Source of the DNA: Kribbella steppae
Lineage (GTDB): Bacteria; Actinomycetota; Actinomycetes; Propionibacteriales; Kribbellaceae
Length of the DNA stretch: 64,000 nt
Direction: 5' to 3'
Assembly: GCF_004342025.1 (NCBI RefSeq)
Contig: NZ_SLWN01000010.1
Location: forward strand, 1 to 64,000
This document shows, one piece after another, positions 50,043-60,976 of this stretch; positions within the stretch are counted from its first letter, which is position 1, and each line of letters starts with the position of its first letter. Made by a program: the position numbers and the translations under genes. The notes beneath the pieces are model-generated. The model was not told the DNA's origin. It saw nothing but the letters and a program-made list of their open reading frames with translations, and made no database searches.

Positions 50043-51754
50043 CTAGCCGTGCCAGGAGGTCCAGAGCGCGGCGTAGGAGCCTTGGCGGGCGACCAGCTCG
50101 TCGTGGCTGCCCAGCTCGCTGATGCGGCCGTCCTCCACCACCGCGACGCGGTCGGCGTCGTGGGCGGTGTAGAGGCGGTGGGCGATCGCGATCACCGTGC
50201 GACCCTCCAGTACGGCGGCCAGCGAGCGCTCCATGTGTCGCGCCGCTCGCGGGTCGATCAGCGACGTGGCCTCGTCCAGCACCAGCGTGTGCGGGTCAGC
50301 CAGCACCAGCCGGGCCAGCGCCAACTGCTGCGCCTGCGCCGGCGACAACGCCAGCTGCCCGGAGCCGACGCGCGTCTCCAGACCGTCCGGCAACGCCTCG
50401 GCCCACTCGCGTGCGTCGACAGCCGCCAGTGCACTCATCAGCTCGTCGTCAGTCGCTGAAGGTCGAGCCATCGAGAGGTTGTCCCGCAAGGTACCGACGA
50501 AGACGTGATGCTCCTGCGTCACCAGCGCGACCTGGTTGCGCAACTCGTCCAGCGGCAGCTCGGTCATCCCGACCCCGCCGACCGTCACCGAACCCGTCCG
50601 TGGCGGATGGATGCCCGCGACCAGCCGGCCGAGCGTCGACTTGCCCGCGCCGGATGGACCGACCATCGCGACCCGCTCACCCGGCTGGATGGTCAGATCG
50701 ACGCCATGCAGCACGTCGCGGCCGTCGACGTACGAGAACCGCACGTCCTTTGCCTCCACGAGCTCACCCGAAGGTGCCCGGCCGGACGGTGTCCGATCGT
50801 CCTGTACGTCGCTGATGCCCAGCAACCGCGCGAACGCGGCACCACCGGACTGCAGCTCGTCCAGCCAGGAGAGCAACCGGTCGACCGGATCGATCAGCTG
50901 GTTGACGTACAGCACGGCAGTCGTGACCGCGCCGAGGGAGACATTCCCGTTGATGTGCAGCCAGCCGCCGAACAGCAGCGTCCCCACCACCGGCACGAGG
51001 TAACTGATCTCGGCGACGGGGAAGTACATGGTCCGGAGGAACAGCGTGTAGCGCTCGGCCAGGTAGGAGCCGCGGATGTCGGCATCGGTCCGGCGGACGC
51101 GTTCGTCGTACCGCTGCAGGGCCTCGACCGTCCGCGCACCTTCGACCGTCTCGGCCAGTGAGCTCGTCATCTGCGCGTACGCCGCGTTCTCGCGCAGGTA
51201 CCCGCCCTTCGCGCGACGCAGGTACCACTTCGTGCTGAGCCAGAGCAGCGGGGTCATCGCGAGCAGCGGCACCAGCACCCAGACGCCGACGAGCATCGTC
51301 GCGGCGACCGTGAACACCACGGTGACGAACGCGATCATTGTCTCCGGTACGGCGAACCGCACCGTCCGCGACAGGGTGTCGACATCACGCGACGTGCGGG
51401 ACAGCAGGTCGCCGGTGCCGGCCCGCTCGACGGTGCCGATCGGCAGCGCGAGGGCGTTGTCGACGAACTCCTCCCGCAGCTCGGCCAGCACCTGCTCGCC
51501 GAGCGCGAACGACTTGAACCGGGCCCACCGGGTCAGCAGCGACTGCGCCACGATGAACACCGCGATCACCAGGATCACCTGGTTGACCTTGGCAGCGGTC
51601 GTGCCGTTCTGGACGTCCTCGACCAGACCGCCGATCAGCCGCGGCGCGGCCAGACCGGTGATCGCGGCCAGCCCGTGCAGCAGCGCCGCCGGGCCAGCCG
51701 GCGGGCGTGCCGACGGATCTCGGCGGGGCCCGCAACGGGCAGGATCTGCCTCAT
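50043..51754 (-). pseudogene. ABC exporter subunit 2, frameshifted near the N-terminus
   Basis: A half-transporter with six membrane helices and an ATPase domain. Walker A is GPSGAGKST, Walker B LVLDEATS and the H-loop IAHRLY are intact; the signature is degenerate (LSPAQ for LSGGQ). Its ATG (51752-51754) overlaps the upstream stop and has AGGAGGAGGT, but that frame runs MRQILPVAGPAEIRRHARRL and then stops at about 51635. The exporter frame resumes near AALLHGLAAITG, so one base is missing (or two are extra) between about 51676 and 51705. The only in-frame upstream GTG (51782) gives an unnatural N-terminus. A sequencing error is possible. Confidence 0.75.
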
Positions 51755-53472
51755 GTGAGCACCTCCTCCTCTTCCGTCTCACGGGTCACGGTCTTGCGGT
51801 AGTACGGGTCGGTGTCGAGCAGTGTGCGGTGCTTGCCGGTGGCAACCACTCGGCCGGCGGCGACGAAGATGACCTCGTCGACCCGGTCCAGCAGCAGCGG
51901 GCTTGCGGTCAGCACGACGGTGGTGCGTCCGGCCCGGTGGGCACGCAACCGGTCCGCGATCCGCGCCTCGGTGTGCGCGTCCACCGCGGAGGTCGGCTCG
52001 ACCATCACCAGCACGGCCGGGTCCAGCAGCAGGGCACGGACCAGCACCAGGCGCTGCCGCTGCCCGCCGGAGAAGGACCGGCCCTTCTCCTCGACCTCGG
52101 AGTCGAGTCCGTCGGCCAGCGCGACCAGCACGTCCTCGGCGGACGCCGTACGCATCGCTGCCATCAGTTCGTCATCGGTACGACGGTTGTCCGGGTCGAG
52201 TTCCTGGCGCAAGGTGCCGGTGAACAACTGGGAAGCGGTGTCGCTTACCAGGATCCGCGCACGCACGTCCTCGCGAGTGGCGCTGGCGAGAGTCACGCCG
52301 CCGTACCGCACCTCGCTGGTGTCGTCGTACCGACCCAGGCGGTCCGCCAGCTCGCTGTAGGTGTCCGGCTCGGCCGAGACGATCGCAGTGAGCTGTCCGT
52401 CGCGGGCGCGGATACCTGACACCGGGTCGACCAGGTCACCGCCGTCCGGCAGCCGCACCGGCTGCACCGGATCGGTGATGTCGGGCGTCAGCGCCAGCAC
52501 GCGGATCACCCGGCGCGCCGCGACCAGGCCGCGCATCAACTGGTTGGCGAAGTCAGTGGCGTTGCGCAGCGGCAGCACCAGGAACGTCGCATAGCCGTAG
52601 AAGGCGACGAGCGATCCCGCGCTGAGATCGCCGCGCAGGGCGAAGTGCGCGCCGAGACCGACGACCAGTACGACGAAGACGCCAGGCAGCAGTACCTGGG
52701 CGGCGTCCAGCACGGACTGGATCCGCGCCACCCGCACACCGGCGTGCCGCACCTGCTGCGACTCGGCGCGGTACCGACGGGAGAAGGACTCCTCGCCGCC
52801 GATGCCGCGCAGCACGCGCAGACCGGCGACGATGTCGGAGCCGAGCGAGTTCAGCTCGCCGACGGCCTCACGTTGCGCCGACTGCCGCTTGTGCAGCGGC
52901 CGCAGCATCGGACCGAGCAAGAACAGCATCACCGGTACGCCGATCAGCACCACCAGGCCGAGCGCGGTCGACGTGGAGAGCAGGATCGAGGCGACCACGA
53001 CGAAGGCCACGATCGCGCCGGCGAAGCGGGCCGAGACCTCCATCAGGTTGCCGACATAGGCCAGGTCGCCGGCTCCGACGCTGACCACCTCGCCGGTGGC
53101 CAGGTGCTTCGGCAGGGTCGCGCCGAGGTCGGCAGACTTCCTGGTCACCACCTGGACCGTGCGGTAGGCGGCGGTCAGCCAGTTCGTCACCGCGAACCGG
53201 TGCCGCATGATGCCGGCCAGCGCCTGCACCACACCGACCACGAACAGCGCAGCGGTCCACTGCAGCAGCCGCTCGCCGTCGCGCGCGGAGATCCCCTCGT
53301 CGATCGCCTTGCCGAGGATCGCGGGGATGAAGGCCTGCGAACCCATCCACAGGATGCCGAACGCCATCCCGCCGGCGAGCGTGCGCGACTGACCGCGCGC
53401 GACCCAGGCCAGATAGCGGGTCGGAGAGCGGTGATCGGGAACGCCGGGATCGGCGAGAGGAAGCTGTCTCAT
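51751..53472 (-). CDS. ABC exporter subunit 1 with degenerate ATP site
   Basis: A 573-aa half-transporter. The six-helix membrane domain spans about residues 25-310. The ATPase domain keeps the signature FSGGQRQRL but has lost Walker A (IVSAEPDTYSEL where GxxGxGKST is expected), the Walker B Asp (VLVMVEPTS) and the H-loop His (TASPLLLD). Together with subunit 2 this forms one working ATP site and one dead site, the known design of heterodimeric exporters. Substrates are probably drugs or lipids. A GAAGGAG site precedes the ATG. Confidence 0.88.
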   Translation of the reverse strand: MRQLPLADPGVPDHRSPTRYLAWVARGQSRTLAGGMAFGILWMGSQAFIPAILGKAIDEGISARDGERLLQWTAALFVVGVVQALAGIMRHRFAVTNWLTAAYRTVQVVTRKSADLGATLPKHLATGEVVSVGAGDLAYVGNLMEVSARFAGAIVAFVVVASILLSTSTALGLVVLIGVPVMLFLLGPMLRPLHKRQSAQREAVGELNSLGSDIVAGLRVLRGIGGEESFSRRYRAESQQVRHAGVRVARIQSVLDAAQVLLPGVFVVLVVGLGAHFALRGDLSAGSLVAFYGYATFLVLPLRNATDFANQLMRGLVAARRVIRVLALTPDITDPVQPVRLPDGGDLVDPVSGIRARDGQLTAIVSAEPDTYSELADRLGRYDDTSEVRYGGVTLASATREDVRARILVSDTASQLFTGTLRQELDPDNRRTDDELMAAMRTASAEDVLVALADGLDSEVEEKGRSFSGGQRQRLVLVRALLLDPAVLVMVEPTSAVDAHTEARIADRLRAHRAGRTTVVLTASPLLLDRVDEVIFVAAGRVVATGKHRTLLDTDPYYRKTVTRETEEEEVLT

Positions 53473-53637
53473 GGCTCCTTCAGGCTAGGTGTGCGCACCG
53501 ACAGCCGCATGCGAATTAATCGCGTCTGGGATCGGCACGGTGGGTGCCGCTCCGGTCTCCCCGCGCATCAAAAGACCTTCACCTTGCGTTGGGCAACGAG
53601 TCTCCGGCGCGCCATGTGCGCCGCCTGTGCTGGAACC

Positions 53638-54603
53638 ATGCTGGTGATCGCGCATCGGGGAGCGAGTGGCTACCGCCCGGAACACACGCCGGCGGCGTAC
53701 CGCCTGGCTGCTGAACTTGGAGCCGACTACCTGGAACCGGACCTGGTCGCCACCCTCGACGGCATCCTGGTCTGCCGGCACGAGAACGAGATCTCCGGTA
53801 CGACGGACGTCGCGGACCACCCGGTCTTCGCGGACCGGAAGATCACCAAGATCGTGGACGGGACCGCCGTGACCGGCTGGTTCGTCGAGGACTTCACCTA
53901 CGCCGAGCTGCGGACCCTGCGGGCGCGGGAGCGGATGCCCGCGTTGCGCGCCGGCAACACGGAGTACGACGGGCTGGAGACGGTCCCCACCTTCGACGAG
54001 GTGGTGGCGCTGGCCCGGCAGGAGTCACAGCGGCTCGGCCGGCCGATCGGCCTACTGCCGGAGATCAAGCACCCGGCGTACTTCCGGCGGGTCGGACTGC
54101 CGCTGGAGGAGCTGCTGACCGAGCGGATCCTGACTCTGGGGCTGCGCAACGACGAGATCATGGTGCAGTCGTTCGAGCCGACCAGTCTGCGTCGGTTGTC
54201 GGTGATGACGCGGGTGCCGCTGGTGCAGCTGGTGGACTCCGAGAGCGCGCCGAACGACTTCCTGCGGACCGGCGACGGCCGCACCTTCGCGGACCTGATC
54301 GAGCCGGCCGGTCTCCGCGAGGTCTCGACGTACGCGCACGTACTGGCGCCGCACAAGGACCTGGTCATCCCCCGCAGGTCCGACGGCTCACTGGGCGAAC
54401 CGACCCGCCTGGTCGACCAGGCTCACCGCGCCGGCCTCGCCGTCCAGGTCTGGACCTTCCGCGCCGAGCGCCGCTTTCTCCCCACCGACACGGACTTCCC
54501 CACCGAACTATCCGCCTTCACCCGCCTGGGCATCCAAGGCCTCTTCGCCGACCACCCCGACCAGGCCCTGGCAGCAGTCCGCAAGACCGCTCTGAACGTG
54601 TAG
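53638..54603 (+). CDS. Glycerophosphodiester phosphodiesterase
   Basis: A 321-aa TIM-barrel GDPD enzyme that hydrolyses glycerophosphodiesters from phospholipid turnover. AHRGASGYRPEHT at the start holds the catalytic His and Glu; EPDLV and PEIKHP supply the other conserved acids and lysine. No signal peptide is visible, so it is likely cytoplasmic. ATG 53638 gives the standard start; an in-frame ATG 53614 has no support. A terminator hairpin follows. Confidence 0.9.
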   Translation: MLVIAHRGASGYRPEHTPAAYRLAAELGADYLEPDLVATLDGILVCRHENEISGTTDVADHPVFADRKITKIVDGTAVTGWFVEDFTYAELRTLRARERMPALRAGNTEYDGLETVPTFDEVVALARQESQRLGRPIGLLPEIKHPAYFRRVGLPLEELLTERILTLGLRNDEIMVQSFEPTSLRRLSVMTRVPLVQLVDSESAPNDFLRTGDGRTFADLIEPAGLREVSTYAHVLAPHKDLVIPRRSDGSLGEPTRLVDQAHRAGLAVQVWTFRAERRFLPTDTDFPTELSAFTRLGIQGLFADHPDQALAAVRKTALNV

Positions 54604-54605
54604 AC

Positions 54606-54644
54606 GTGCGGCAGGGTGCGATGAGCCGGATCACCCTGCCGCAC
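54606..54644 (+). terminator. Terminator after the GDPD gene
   Basis: 13-bp stem GTGCGGCAGGGTG/CACCCTGCCGCAC with a 13-base loop. Confidence 0.75.
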
Positions 54645-54683
54645 GCCGGCGGTGGTTGCTGCGCCCGGTTGGCGCAGTCGAGA

Positions 54684-55022
54684 TCACGCCGCCGGGGGCT
54701 TGTTGTTGGTGGTGGTGTCGTCGTAGATGCGGGTGGCGATGTCGGCCTCCGGGGTCGGGGGCTGGTTCACCGACTGCTGGACGTTCTGCCAGACGGCCTT
54801 GCCGTCGGACTCCGGGATCACGACCCAGGCGACCACGTAGCCGATCAGGGCGGTGCCGCCGGTGATCAGAGTGAGGCCGACGATGCCGAGGCGGACCAGC
54901 GTCACGTCGATGTTCAGGTACTCCGCGATACCGCCGGAGACACCCGTGAGCATCCGCTGGTCGCGGGAACGACGGAGGACCTTGCCGGACAGGTTGGAGA
55001 ACGGTGCGTTCGAGTTCGTCAT
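54684..55022 (-). CDS. PspC-domain membrane protein
   Basis: A 112-aa protein with a PspC domain: LRRSRDQRMLTGVSGGIAEY followed by a membrane segment (VRLGIVGLTLITGGTALIGY...VAWVVIP). PspC proteins take part in envelope stress sensing. The polar ends are disordered. It stands alone here, without other psp genes. Confidence 0.88.
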   Translation of the reverse strand: MTNSNAPFSNLSGKVLRRSRDQRMLTGVSGGIAEYLNIDVTLVRLGIVGLTLITGGTALIGYVVAWVVIPESDGKAVWQNVQQSVNQPPTPEADIATRIYDDTTTNNKPPAA

Positions 55023-55175
55023 GACTCAACTCTCGCGCCTGGAGGGCTCCCGCGACATCCGGATCGGTACCGACCCGACCCTGGCCTGACCCCGGGGACC
55101 CCGAGCCGGCGGCCCTGAAGACTTTCGGACCAGGATTGCCTGACCGAAGACGGAGAAAGTGTCGGTGGGCCTGTT

Positions 55176-55181
55176 TACGGT
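55176..55181 (+). promoter_or_regulatory. Leaderless-type -10 box of the MmcQ/YjbR gene
   Basis: TACGGT, six bases, ATG 55188. Confidence 0.4.
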
Positions 55182-55187
55182 CGGTGG

Positions 55188-55526
55188 ATGGACGTCGACG
55201 TACTGGCGAAGGTCGTGCTCGGATTGCCGGGAGTGGAGGAACACGAGGGCTGGGCGGGTCAGCCGGTCTTCAAGGTGCGGAACAAGAGCTTCGCCTACAT
55301 GTCGGAGGACGGCACCAGGCTGCAGCTCAAGGCGCTCCGGGAGGAACAGGAGGCGCTGGTGGCCGAGGATCCAGACGTGTACGCACCGTCCTGGGCCTCA
55401 GGCCGCTTCGCCTGGATCAACGTCGATTTCGCGGCGGCGGACGACCAGGAGTTGCTCGAGCTGGTGACCGAGGCCTGGCGCCTGAGCGCCCCGAAGTACC
55501 TGATCACCCAGCTCGATCAGGTCTGA
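55188..55526 (+). CDS. MmcQ/YjbR family protein
   Basis: A 112-aa protein of the MmcQ/YjbR double-wing fold, often labelled DNA-binding. LGLPGVEEHEGW and the C-terminal LVTEAWRLSAPKYL match the family. Its function is not established. The 3' end overlaps the convergent GNAT gene by 23 bases. Confidence 0.82.
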   Translation: MDVDVLAKVVLGLPGVEEHEGWAGQPVFKVRNKSFAYMSEDGTRLQLKALREEQEALVAEDPDVYAPSWASGRFAWINVDFAAADDQELLELVTEAWRLSAPKYLITQLDQV

Positions 55527-56082
55527 GGCGCTTGCGGACCAGGACCCAGCGGGGGCTTGTCCGGCTGACCTCGGTGAAGCCGGCGTCGAGGAAGACGGAG
55601 AGCGGGCCGCGATAGAGATCTGCCGAGGAGACCTTCTCGTCCTGATCGGTGTCGACCGCGCAGCCCTCGACCGTGCGGGCGCCGTACGACTGGGCGAAGT
55701 CGACGGCGCCGACCGCGAGCTCACCGGCGATGCCCTGGCGGCGGTGGCCGACCGGTACGACGAAGCACGTGATCACCCAGGCGTCCGGGTGGTCGGTGCG
55801 CCAGTTGGGTGAGGCGACCACCCGCGGGTACGACGTCCGCGGCGCGACCGCGCACCAGCCGATCGGCGTCTCGCCGTCGTACGCGAGCACACCGGGCGGA
55901 ACGTCGCCCTTGCAGACCTGGGTGCGCAGGTCGCGGCGGTTGGTCTCGCGGGTCCCGGCGGCCCACTGCTGTCCGCGCAGGCGGAAATACTGGCAGAAGC
56001 AGCGTGCCGGGTCGCCGCGCTCACCCATCACCGCGGCCACGTCCGGCCAGGCGTCGGGACCGGCTGCTCGCACGTCCACCAT
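55504..56082 (-). CDS. GNAT-like acetyltransferase
   Basis: A 192-aa acetyltransferase. The N-terminal cysteine/aromatic segment RCFCQYFRLRGQQW and the acetyl-CoA region ITCFVVPVGHRRQGIAGELA are typical of a GNAT subgroup common in actinobacteria. The substrate is unknown. The ATG lies six bases after a TACGGT -10 box (56089-56094), next to the groEL2 CIRCE region on the opposite strand. Confidence 0.82.
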   Translation of the reverse strand: MVDVRAAGPDAWPDVAAVMGERGDPARCFCQYFRLRGQQWAAGTRETNRRDLRTQVCKGDVPPGVLAYDGETPIGWCAVAPRTSYPRVVASPNWRTDHPDAWVITCFVVPVGHRRQGIAGELAVGAVDFAQSYGARTVEGCAVDTDQDEKVSSADLYRGPLSVFLDAGFTEVSRTSPRWVLVRKRLRPDRAG

Positions 56083-56088
56083 GGGCTT

Positions 56089-56094
56089 ACCGTA
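56089..56094 (-). promoter_or_regulatory. Leaderless-type -10 box of the GNAT gene
   Basis: TACGGT on the minus strand, six bases, ATG. Only twelve bases separate it from the first CIRCE element of groEL2. Confidence 0.4.
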
Positions 56095-56105
56095 GCGAGG
56101 GCTGG

Positions 56106-56132
56106 CTTGCACTCGTTTGGGGCGAGTGCTAA
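56106..56132. promoter_or_regulatory. CIRCE element 1 of groEL2
   Basis: CTTGCACTC, nine bases, GAGTGCTAA (16 of 18 consensus positions). It overlaps both promoter boxes. Confidence 0.88.
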
Positions 56133-56135
56133 TAC
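56107..56135 (+). promoter_or_regulatory. groEL2 promoter
   Basis: TTGCAC (56107-56112), 17-base spacer, TAATAC (56130-56135). It is embedded in CIRCE 1. Confidence 0.75.
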
Positions 56136-56139
56136 TTGG

Positions 56140-56166
56140 TTAGCACTCCATGGGTGAGAGTGATAA
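56140..56166. promoter_or_regulatory. CIRCE element 2 of groEL2
   Basis: TTAGCACTC, nine bases, GAGTGATAA (17 of 18 positions). It covers the predicted transcription start. Confidence 0.92.
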
Positions 56167-56312
56167 GACTCGCTGCCCCGGAGTGTGCAAGAAGACGGCC
56201 TCGATGAGGTGCCGGAGCGTGACGGGACGTGACCGTCGCGGTGTGGCGCCGTCCGTCGCGGGCATCCGGCCGGCTGAACCACCAAGACTCGACGCGGGAG
56301 GACTCGCGGAGA

Positions 56313-57938
<1,626 letters not shown>

Positions 57939-57969
57939 TCCACTGAAGTCCGACAGCACAGCTGCACAG

Positions 57970-58003
57970 AGCGGCCCCGGGCACCCGCCCGGGGCCGCTT
58001 TCT
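57970..58003 (+). terminator. Terminator after groEL2
   Basis: 13-bp stem AGCGGCCCCGGGC/GCCCGGGGCCGCT, four-base loop, then TTTCTG. Confidence 0.9.
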
Positions 58004-58121
58004 GTTGTCCGGCCCGCAACTCTCCGTGACTGAGTGAGCCCGGTCGTGACGGGTTGTCAGGGCCTCGGCGAGCGCCGTACTGTCGAATTCGGGTGTCAGG
58101 GGTGGCGCCCGGGGGGTGCGC

Positions 58122-60380
58122 ATGCACGCGTTGCTGGAACGTCTCGGCCGGGGGGCCGCTCGCCATCACTGGCCGGTGATCGGTGTCTGGCTGGTCATCG
58201 TCGTCGGGCTGTTCGTACTCCGGTCGTTCTTCGGCGGCACCTACGTGAACAACTACACCGTGCCCGGCAGCGAGTCCTCGGCGGGCCTGAACGTGCTGAA
58301 CCGCGACTTCGCGAAACAGGGCGGGTACTCCGGATCGATCGTGTTCCACTCGACGTCGGGGAAGGTGTCCGACCAGGCCGCCGCGGTCAAGACGGCGATG
58401 ACGAACGTCGGCGGTCTACCGGATGTGGTCGCCGCGACCGATCCGCTGGCGACCACCCCATCGCCGTACGTCTCCAAGGACGGCACTGTCGTCAACGCGC
58501 CGGTCTCGTTCTCCGTGGTCCCCGCGGCCCTGGACACCGACTACCTCGCCTCGCTGGACACGGCGGTCAAGCCGGCCCGCGACGCCGGGCTCGAGGTGGA
58601 GTACGGCGGCGGCGCCGGGCAGATCGGGAAGCAGGCCGACGACCAACTCTCGGAGGCGATCGGTCTCACCCTGGCACTGATCCTGCTGTTCCTGATGTTC
58701 CGGTCGATCGTCGCCGCCGCGCTGCCGCTGGTGTCCGCGGTCTTCAGTGTGGGCGGCGGTCTCGCGATCCTGGGGCTGCTCGCGGCGGTGAAGGAGTTCC
58801 CGGTCTCGGCCCCGACCGTCGCGACCCTGCTCGGATTGGGTGTCGCGATCGACTACGGGCTCTTCCTCGTCTCGCGTCATCGTGAGCAACTGGACAACGG
58901 CATGGAGGTCGAGGAGTCGATCGGCCGGGCGGAATCGACCTCCGGTGCGGCCATCCTGGTCGCCGGTGGCACGGTGGTCATCGCCATCCTCGGTCTGTAC
59001 GTCTCCGGCGTGCCGTTCGTCGGCGCGCTCGGCCTCTCGTCGGCCATCCTGGTCGCGGTCACCGTCGTGGCCGCGCTCACACTCATCCCGGCGCTCCTCG
59101 GTCTGGCCGGTCTGCTGGTGCTGAACCGCGCCGATCGAAAGCATGTCGTCGAGGAACGCGCGCTCGAGGCGGAGCTGGAACCCGACGCCGCGGCAGCACA
59201 TCGCGCCGAGGAGCGGGCGATCCGCGATGCGAAGCATGAGCAAAGCGCCTTCGCTCGCTGGGGACGCCGGGTGAGCGACCGCCCGTGGACGTACGGGACC
59301 ATCGCGACCCTGTTGCTCCTGATCCTGACCATCCCGTTGCTCTCGCTCAACCTGGGCCAACTGGATGCCGGCACGGACCCGGCCGAGGACTCGAGCCGGA
59401 AGGCGTACGACCTGATCGCCCAAGGATTCGGCCCGGGCGCCAACGGGCCGCTGACCGTCGTCGTCTCGCTGCCGACCCAGGACGCGAGCGCCAACCAGGC
59501 GCTGCTGACGAACCTCACCGGCGCGCTGCAGAAGACGCAGGGCGTCGCCGCCGTCCAACCGCCGACGACGAACCCCGCCGGTACGACGGCCGCCGTCAAC
59601 GTCGTCCCGACGACCTCACCGTCATCGGCCGAGACCGAAGACCTGGTCAACCGGATCCGCAGCGATGTACTGCCCGGCGTGGGTGCGACGACCTACGTCG
59701 TCGGCACCGTTGCCGGGTACGTCGACTTCACCGAGAAGGTCGCCGGGCGGATGCTGTGGCTGATCGGGGCAGTCGTCCTGTTGGCGCTCATCCTGCTGAC
59801 GGTCGCGTTCCGCTCCGTCGTGATCGGGGTGAAGGCCGCGGTCCTGAACCTGTTGTCAGTCGGAGCGGCGTACGGCGTCATCGTCGCGGTCTTCCAGTGG
59901 GGCTGGGGATCGTCGCTGGTGGGCATCGAGGAGACGGTTCCGATTCCGTCGTTCGTGCCGATGCTGATGTTCGCGATCGTCTTCGGCCTGTCGATGGACT
60001 ACGAGGTCTTCCTACTGTCCCGGGTCCATGAAGCCTGGGTCGCGACCAATGACAGCCACCGTGCGGTCGCGATCGGGATCGGCGCGACCGCCCGGGTGAT
60101 CACGACCGCGGCGGCGATCATGATCGTCGTCTTCCTGAGCTTCGTCCTCGACGACGACCCAACCGTGAAGATGCTGGCCGTCGGCATGGCTGTGGCCGTC
60201 CTCATCGATGCCAGCGTGGTGCGGATGGTGCTCGTTCCGTCGGTGATGACGCTGCTCGGCGACAAGGCCTGGTGGCTGCCTCGCTGGATGGACCGCATCA
60301 TTCCCGACATCCAACTCGAAGGCGCCCCGGAGCCGCCACCGCAGCCACGCGAGAGCGCTGGTGTCCCGCCGACTCCCTGA
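58122..60380 (+). CDS. MMPL/RND-family transporter
   Basis: A 752-aa membrane protein with the RND layout: one helix at 20-40, a large external loop, five helices (about 185-340), a cytoplasmic segment, another helix near 395, a second loop and five more helices. The paired transport motifs are GVAIDYGLFLVSRHREQL and GLSMDYEVFLLSRVHEAW. MMPL proteins export lipids, siderophores or drugs. ATG 58122 is preferred because of the GGGGGG site; GTG 58116 is also in frame. Confidence 0.92.
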   Translation: MHALLERLGRGAARHHWPVIGVWLVIVVGLFVLRSFFGGTYVNNYTVPGSESSAGLNVLNRDFAKQGGYSGSIVFHSTSGKVSDQAAAVKTAMTNVGGLPDVVAATDPLATTPSPYVSKDGTVVNAPVSFSVVPAALDTDYLASLDTAVKPARDAGLEVEYGGGAGQIGKQADDQLSEAIGLTLALILLFLMFRSIVAAALPLVSAVFSVGGGLAILGLLAAVKEFPVSAPTVATLLGLGVAIDYGLFLVSRHREQLDNGMEVEESIGRAESTSGAAILVAGGTVVIAILGLYVSGVPFVGALGLSSAILVAVTVVAALTLIPALLGLAGLLVLNRADRKHVVEERALEAELEPDAAAAHRAEERAIRDAKHEQSAFARWGRRVSDRPWTYGTIATLLLLILTIPLLSLNLGQLDAGTDPAEDSSRKAYDLIAQGFGPGANGPLTVVVSLPTQDASANQALLTNLTGALQKTQGVAAVQPPTTNPAGTTAAVNVVPTTSPSSAETEDLVNRIRSDVLPGVGATTYVVGTVAGYVDFTEKVAGRMLWLIGAVVLLALILLTVAFRSVVIGVKAAVLNLLSVGAAYGVIVAVFQWGWGSSLVGIEETVPIPSFVPMLMFAIVFGLSMDYEVFLLSRVHEAWVATNDSHRAVAIGIGATARVITTAAAIMIVVFLSFVLDDDPTVKMLAVGMAVAVLIDASVVRMVLVPSVMTLLGDKAWWLPRWMDRIIPDIQLEGAPEPPPQPRESAGVPPTP

Positions 60381-60383
60381 GGA

Positions 60384-60893
60384 TCAGCTGCGCAGACCCG
60401 TGTCGAGTTGGTGGTAGAGCGTGCCAACCCGGCTGCGACTCGGGTCGCGACCGGGCCAGCGCCGTACCACCTCGCGAACTGTCGGCGACGCGTGCTCGAT
60501 CGCCCAGCGGATCTCCCCGTCGCCGAGGCCGGGGTCGTCGGCCGCCAGTTCACGGGCCTGGGCCATCGAGACCGCCGGGCCGAGGATGTGCTTCAGCTGG
60601 TGCGGGGACTCCAGGTCGTGGATGTACGGCGCCCCGGCCGCACCGACCGCGGCGCGAGCAGCGGCCTTGGCAGCCGGATCGCCGACTTCGCCTGCGGCTT
60701 TCTGAGCAGCCCAGGCACATGAGCGCAGCTGAGCAGTCCGATCGCCTCCGAGCGCATAGGCGCGGGCAGCTTCGATCGCCTCACGTGGGCGGGTGTCCGC
60801 GGGAGCCTTCGCCTCGAACAGCGGCAACGCGCGCTCGGCGCAATCGACGGCGAACTGGGTGACACCACGACGGTCTTCGTCGGTCAGCTTCAT
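60384..60893 (-). CDS. Imm5-like putative immunity protein
   Basis: A 169-aa all-helical protein. RGVTQFAVDCAERALPLFE and DTRPREAIEAARAYALGG match a family annotated as putative immunity proteins (Imm5-like). Immunity proteins bind and block toxins, but no polymorphic toxin gene is adjacent. A TACGAT -10 box lies eight bases before the ATG, so it is probably transcribed alone. The family assignment does not prove the role. Confidence 0.7.
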   Translation of the reverse strand: MKLTDEDRRGVTQFAVDCAERALPLFEAKAPADTRPREAIEAARAYALGGDRTAQLRSCAWAAQKAAGEVGDPAAKAAARAAVGAAGAPYIHDLESPHQLKHILGPAVSMAQARELAADDPGLGDGEIRWAIEHASPTVREVVRRWPGRDPSRSRVGTLYHQLDTGLRS

Positions 60894-60925
60894 GTGTGTC
60901 AATCGTATCTTTGAAGCTGTTGGTG

Positions 60926-60970
60926 GAGACTTCGCCAGCACTGGCTGCCAGCCAGTGCTGGAGAAGTCTC
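60926..60970 (-). terminator. Long hairpin terminator after the GH6 gene
   Basis: A 45-base hairpin: GAGACTTC then CCAGCACTGGCT, a GCC loop, and the complements, with a single mismatch. It lies right after the cellulase gene on the minus strand. Confidence 0.8.
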
Positions 60971-60976
60971 AAAGCA

